Translations under genes and position numbers: made by a program
Source: JAHEFT01 sp963766195
GTDB lineage: Bacteria; Pseudomonadota; Gammaproteobacteria; Xanthomonadales; SZUA-36
DNA length: 64,000 nucleotides
NCBI GenBank assembly: GCA_963766195.1
Contig: CAVXYY010000003.1
Coordinates: 1 to 64,000, forward strand
Direction: 5' to 3'
Shown here: positions 63,646 through 64,000 of the stretch, piece after piece
Position numbering within the stretch: position 1 is the stretch's first letter
How the letters are laid out: each line of letters opens with the position of its first letter
Notes under the pieces: model-generated
What the model saw: the letters and a program-made list of their open reading frames with translations, nothing else
What the model was told of the DNA's origin: nothing
Database searches by the model: none

Positions 63646-64000
63646 ATGACCGGAGTGTCACACGGCAAACTGGTGCGAAAACTGGTTCTCCTCGCCGTCG
63701 GGATGTTTGGCTTCGGCTTCGCGATGTGGCCGCTGTATAACGTGTTTTGCGACCTGACCGGCCTGGGCGGACGCGGCGTAAAAGTGATGGAAAGCGCCGG
63801 TGATATGCAGAAATCCGATCGCCAGGTCCGGGTCCGCTTCGATGCGACGGTCAATTCCGGGCTGCCGTGGATTTTCCAGCCAAAAGAAAAATCAACCATG
63901 GTTTCCCTGGGCGAAATGACCGAGGCTTTCTACATGGCAATGAACCCGGCTGACCAGGCCATGGCAGGCCAGGCGATTTACAATGTCACGCCGCCCGAGG
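63646..64000 (+). CDS. ctaG: Cytochrome c oxidase assembly protein CtaG/Cox11 (cut by window edge)
   Basis: The first 118 codons of Cox11, a copper chaperone that builds the CuB site. An N-terminal membrane anchor (LVLLAVGMFGFGFAMWPLYNVFC) with the conserved PLYNVFCDLTGLGG motif is followed by the periplasmic domain (RVRFDATVNSGLPWIFQPKE, GEMTEAFYMAMNP, AIYNVTPPE). The C-terminal copper motif lies beyond the window. It starts 2 bases after the small protein gene. Confidence 0.96.
   Translation, partial: MTGVSHGKLVRKLVLLAVGMFGFGFAMWPLYNVFCDLTGLGGRGVKVMESAGDMQKSDRQVRVRFDATVNSGLPWIFQPKEKSTMVSLGEMTEAFYMAMNPADQAMAGQAIYNVTPPE

Overview
The window looks like chromosome from a free-living gammaproteobacterium. 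The evidence is gene content and order: rpsP-rimM-trmD-rplS, rpsF-rpsR-rplI-dnaB, accA-tilS-xseB-ispA-dxs, ubiG beside a MupP-type phosphatase, a split vitamin-B12-dependent ribonucleotide reductase as in Pseudomonas, FimX, GspA/GspB and EF-P with Lys34. Base composition is moderately GC-rich in the core genes. A Xanthomonadales/Chromatiales-like marine or soil lineage fits, but I cannot name a genus. The left edge cuts mutS and the right edge cuts ctaG (cox11). No tRNA, rRNA, CRISPR array, prophage or insertion sequence was seen.

Layout: 1-3.1 kb holds mutS, hslR and htpG, with two REP-like palindromes. 3.2-5.1 kb is the L19/TrmD/RimM/S16 operon. 5.2-8.0 kb has a Tat-exported PhoX-like protein and ffh. 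8.1-13.8 kb has a CcsA-like protein, a CNNM/CorC transporter, an acyltransferase, radA and pspF. 13.8-18.4 kb has dnaB, the L9/S18/S6 genes, an IscA-type protein and asnS. 18.4-22.0 kb is an AT-richer accessory island. 22-28.6 kb has hinT, an Ada-like protein, an SDR, an FmdB protein, a phytoene-synthase-like protein, mupP, ubiG, a TRZ/ATZ deaminase and efp. 28.8-37.2 kb has fimX, gluQ, accA, tilS, xseB, ispA and dxs. 37.2-42.8 kb has accessory metabolism and nucleoside salvage (deoA, cdd). 43-49 kb has nrdJab, trmL, gpsA, secB and a rhodanese. 49.1-53.2 kb has gpmI-envC-ctpA. 53.2-59.9 kb has a DUF1820 protein, a rhomboid protease, gspB, gspA and putA. 60-64 kb is a caa3-type cytochrome oxidase operon.

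The most unusual part is 18.4-21.9 kb. Two transcription units diverge from an AT-rich control region that carries a G(T/G)CTA pentamer every 16 bp. The minus-strand unit looks like a roughly 145-nt small RNA with GGA in hairpin loops and a strong terminator. The plus-strand unit carries a run of small hairpins with GGA in their loops. Both have the architecture of CsrA/RsmA-sequestering RNAs. The plus-strand unit also encodes a small orphan protein with an EK-x-GTGI motif. The same motif is repeated six times in the extended signal peptide of a nearby secreted protein, which also carries about 18 copies of an 11-residue repeat. A DUF6502 gene lies between them.

Many genes that should be intact (htpG, ubiG, gluQ, nrdJ, envC, ctpA, fimX, gspA, gspB, putA and others) are interrupted by single-base frameshifts, mostly one extra base in a short homopolymer. 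Because they affect many core genes at once, I read most of them as consensus sequencing errors rather than gene decay. Broken genes are listed once over their full span.
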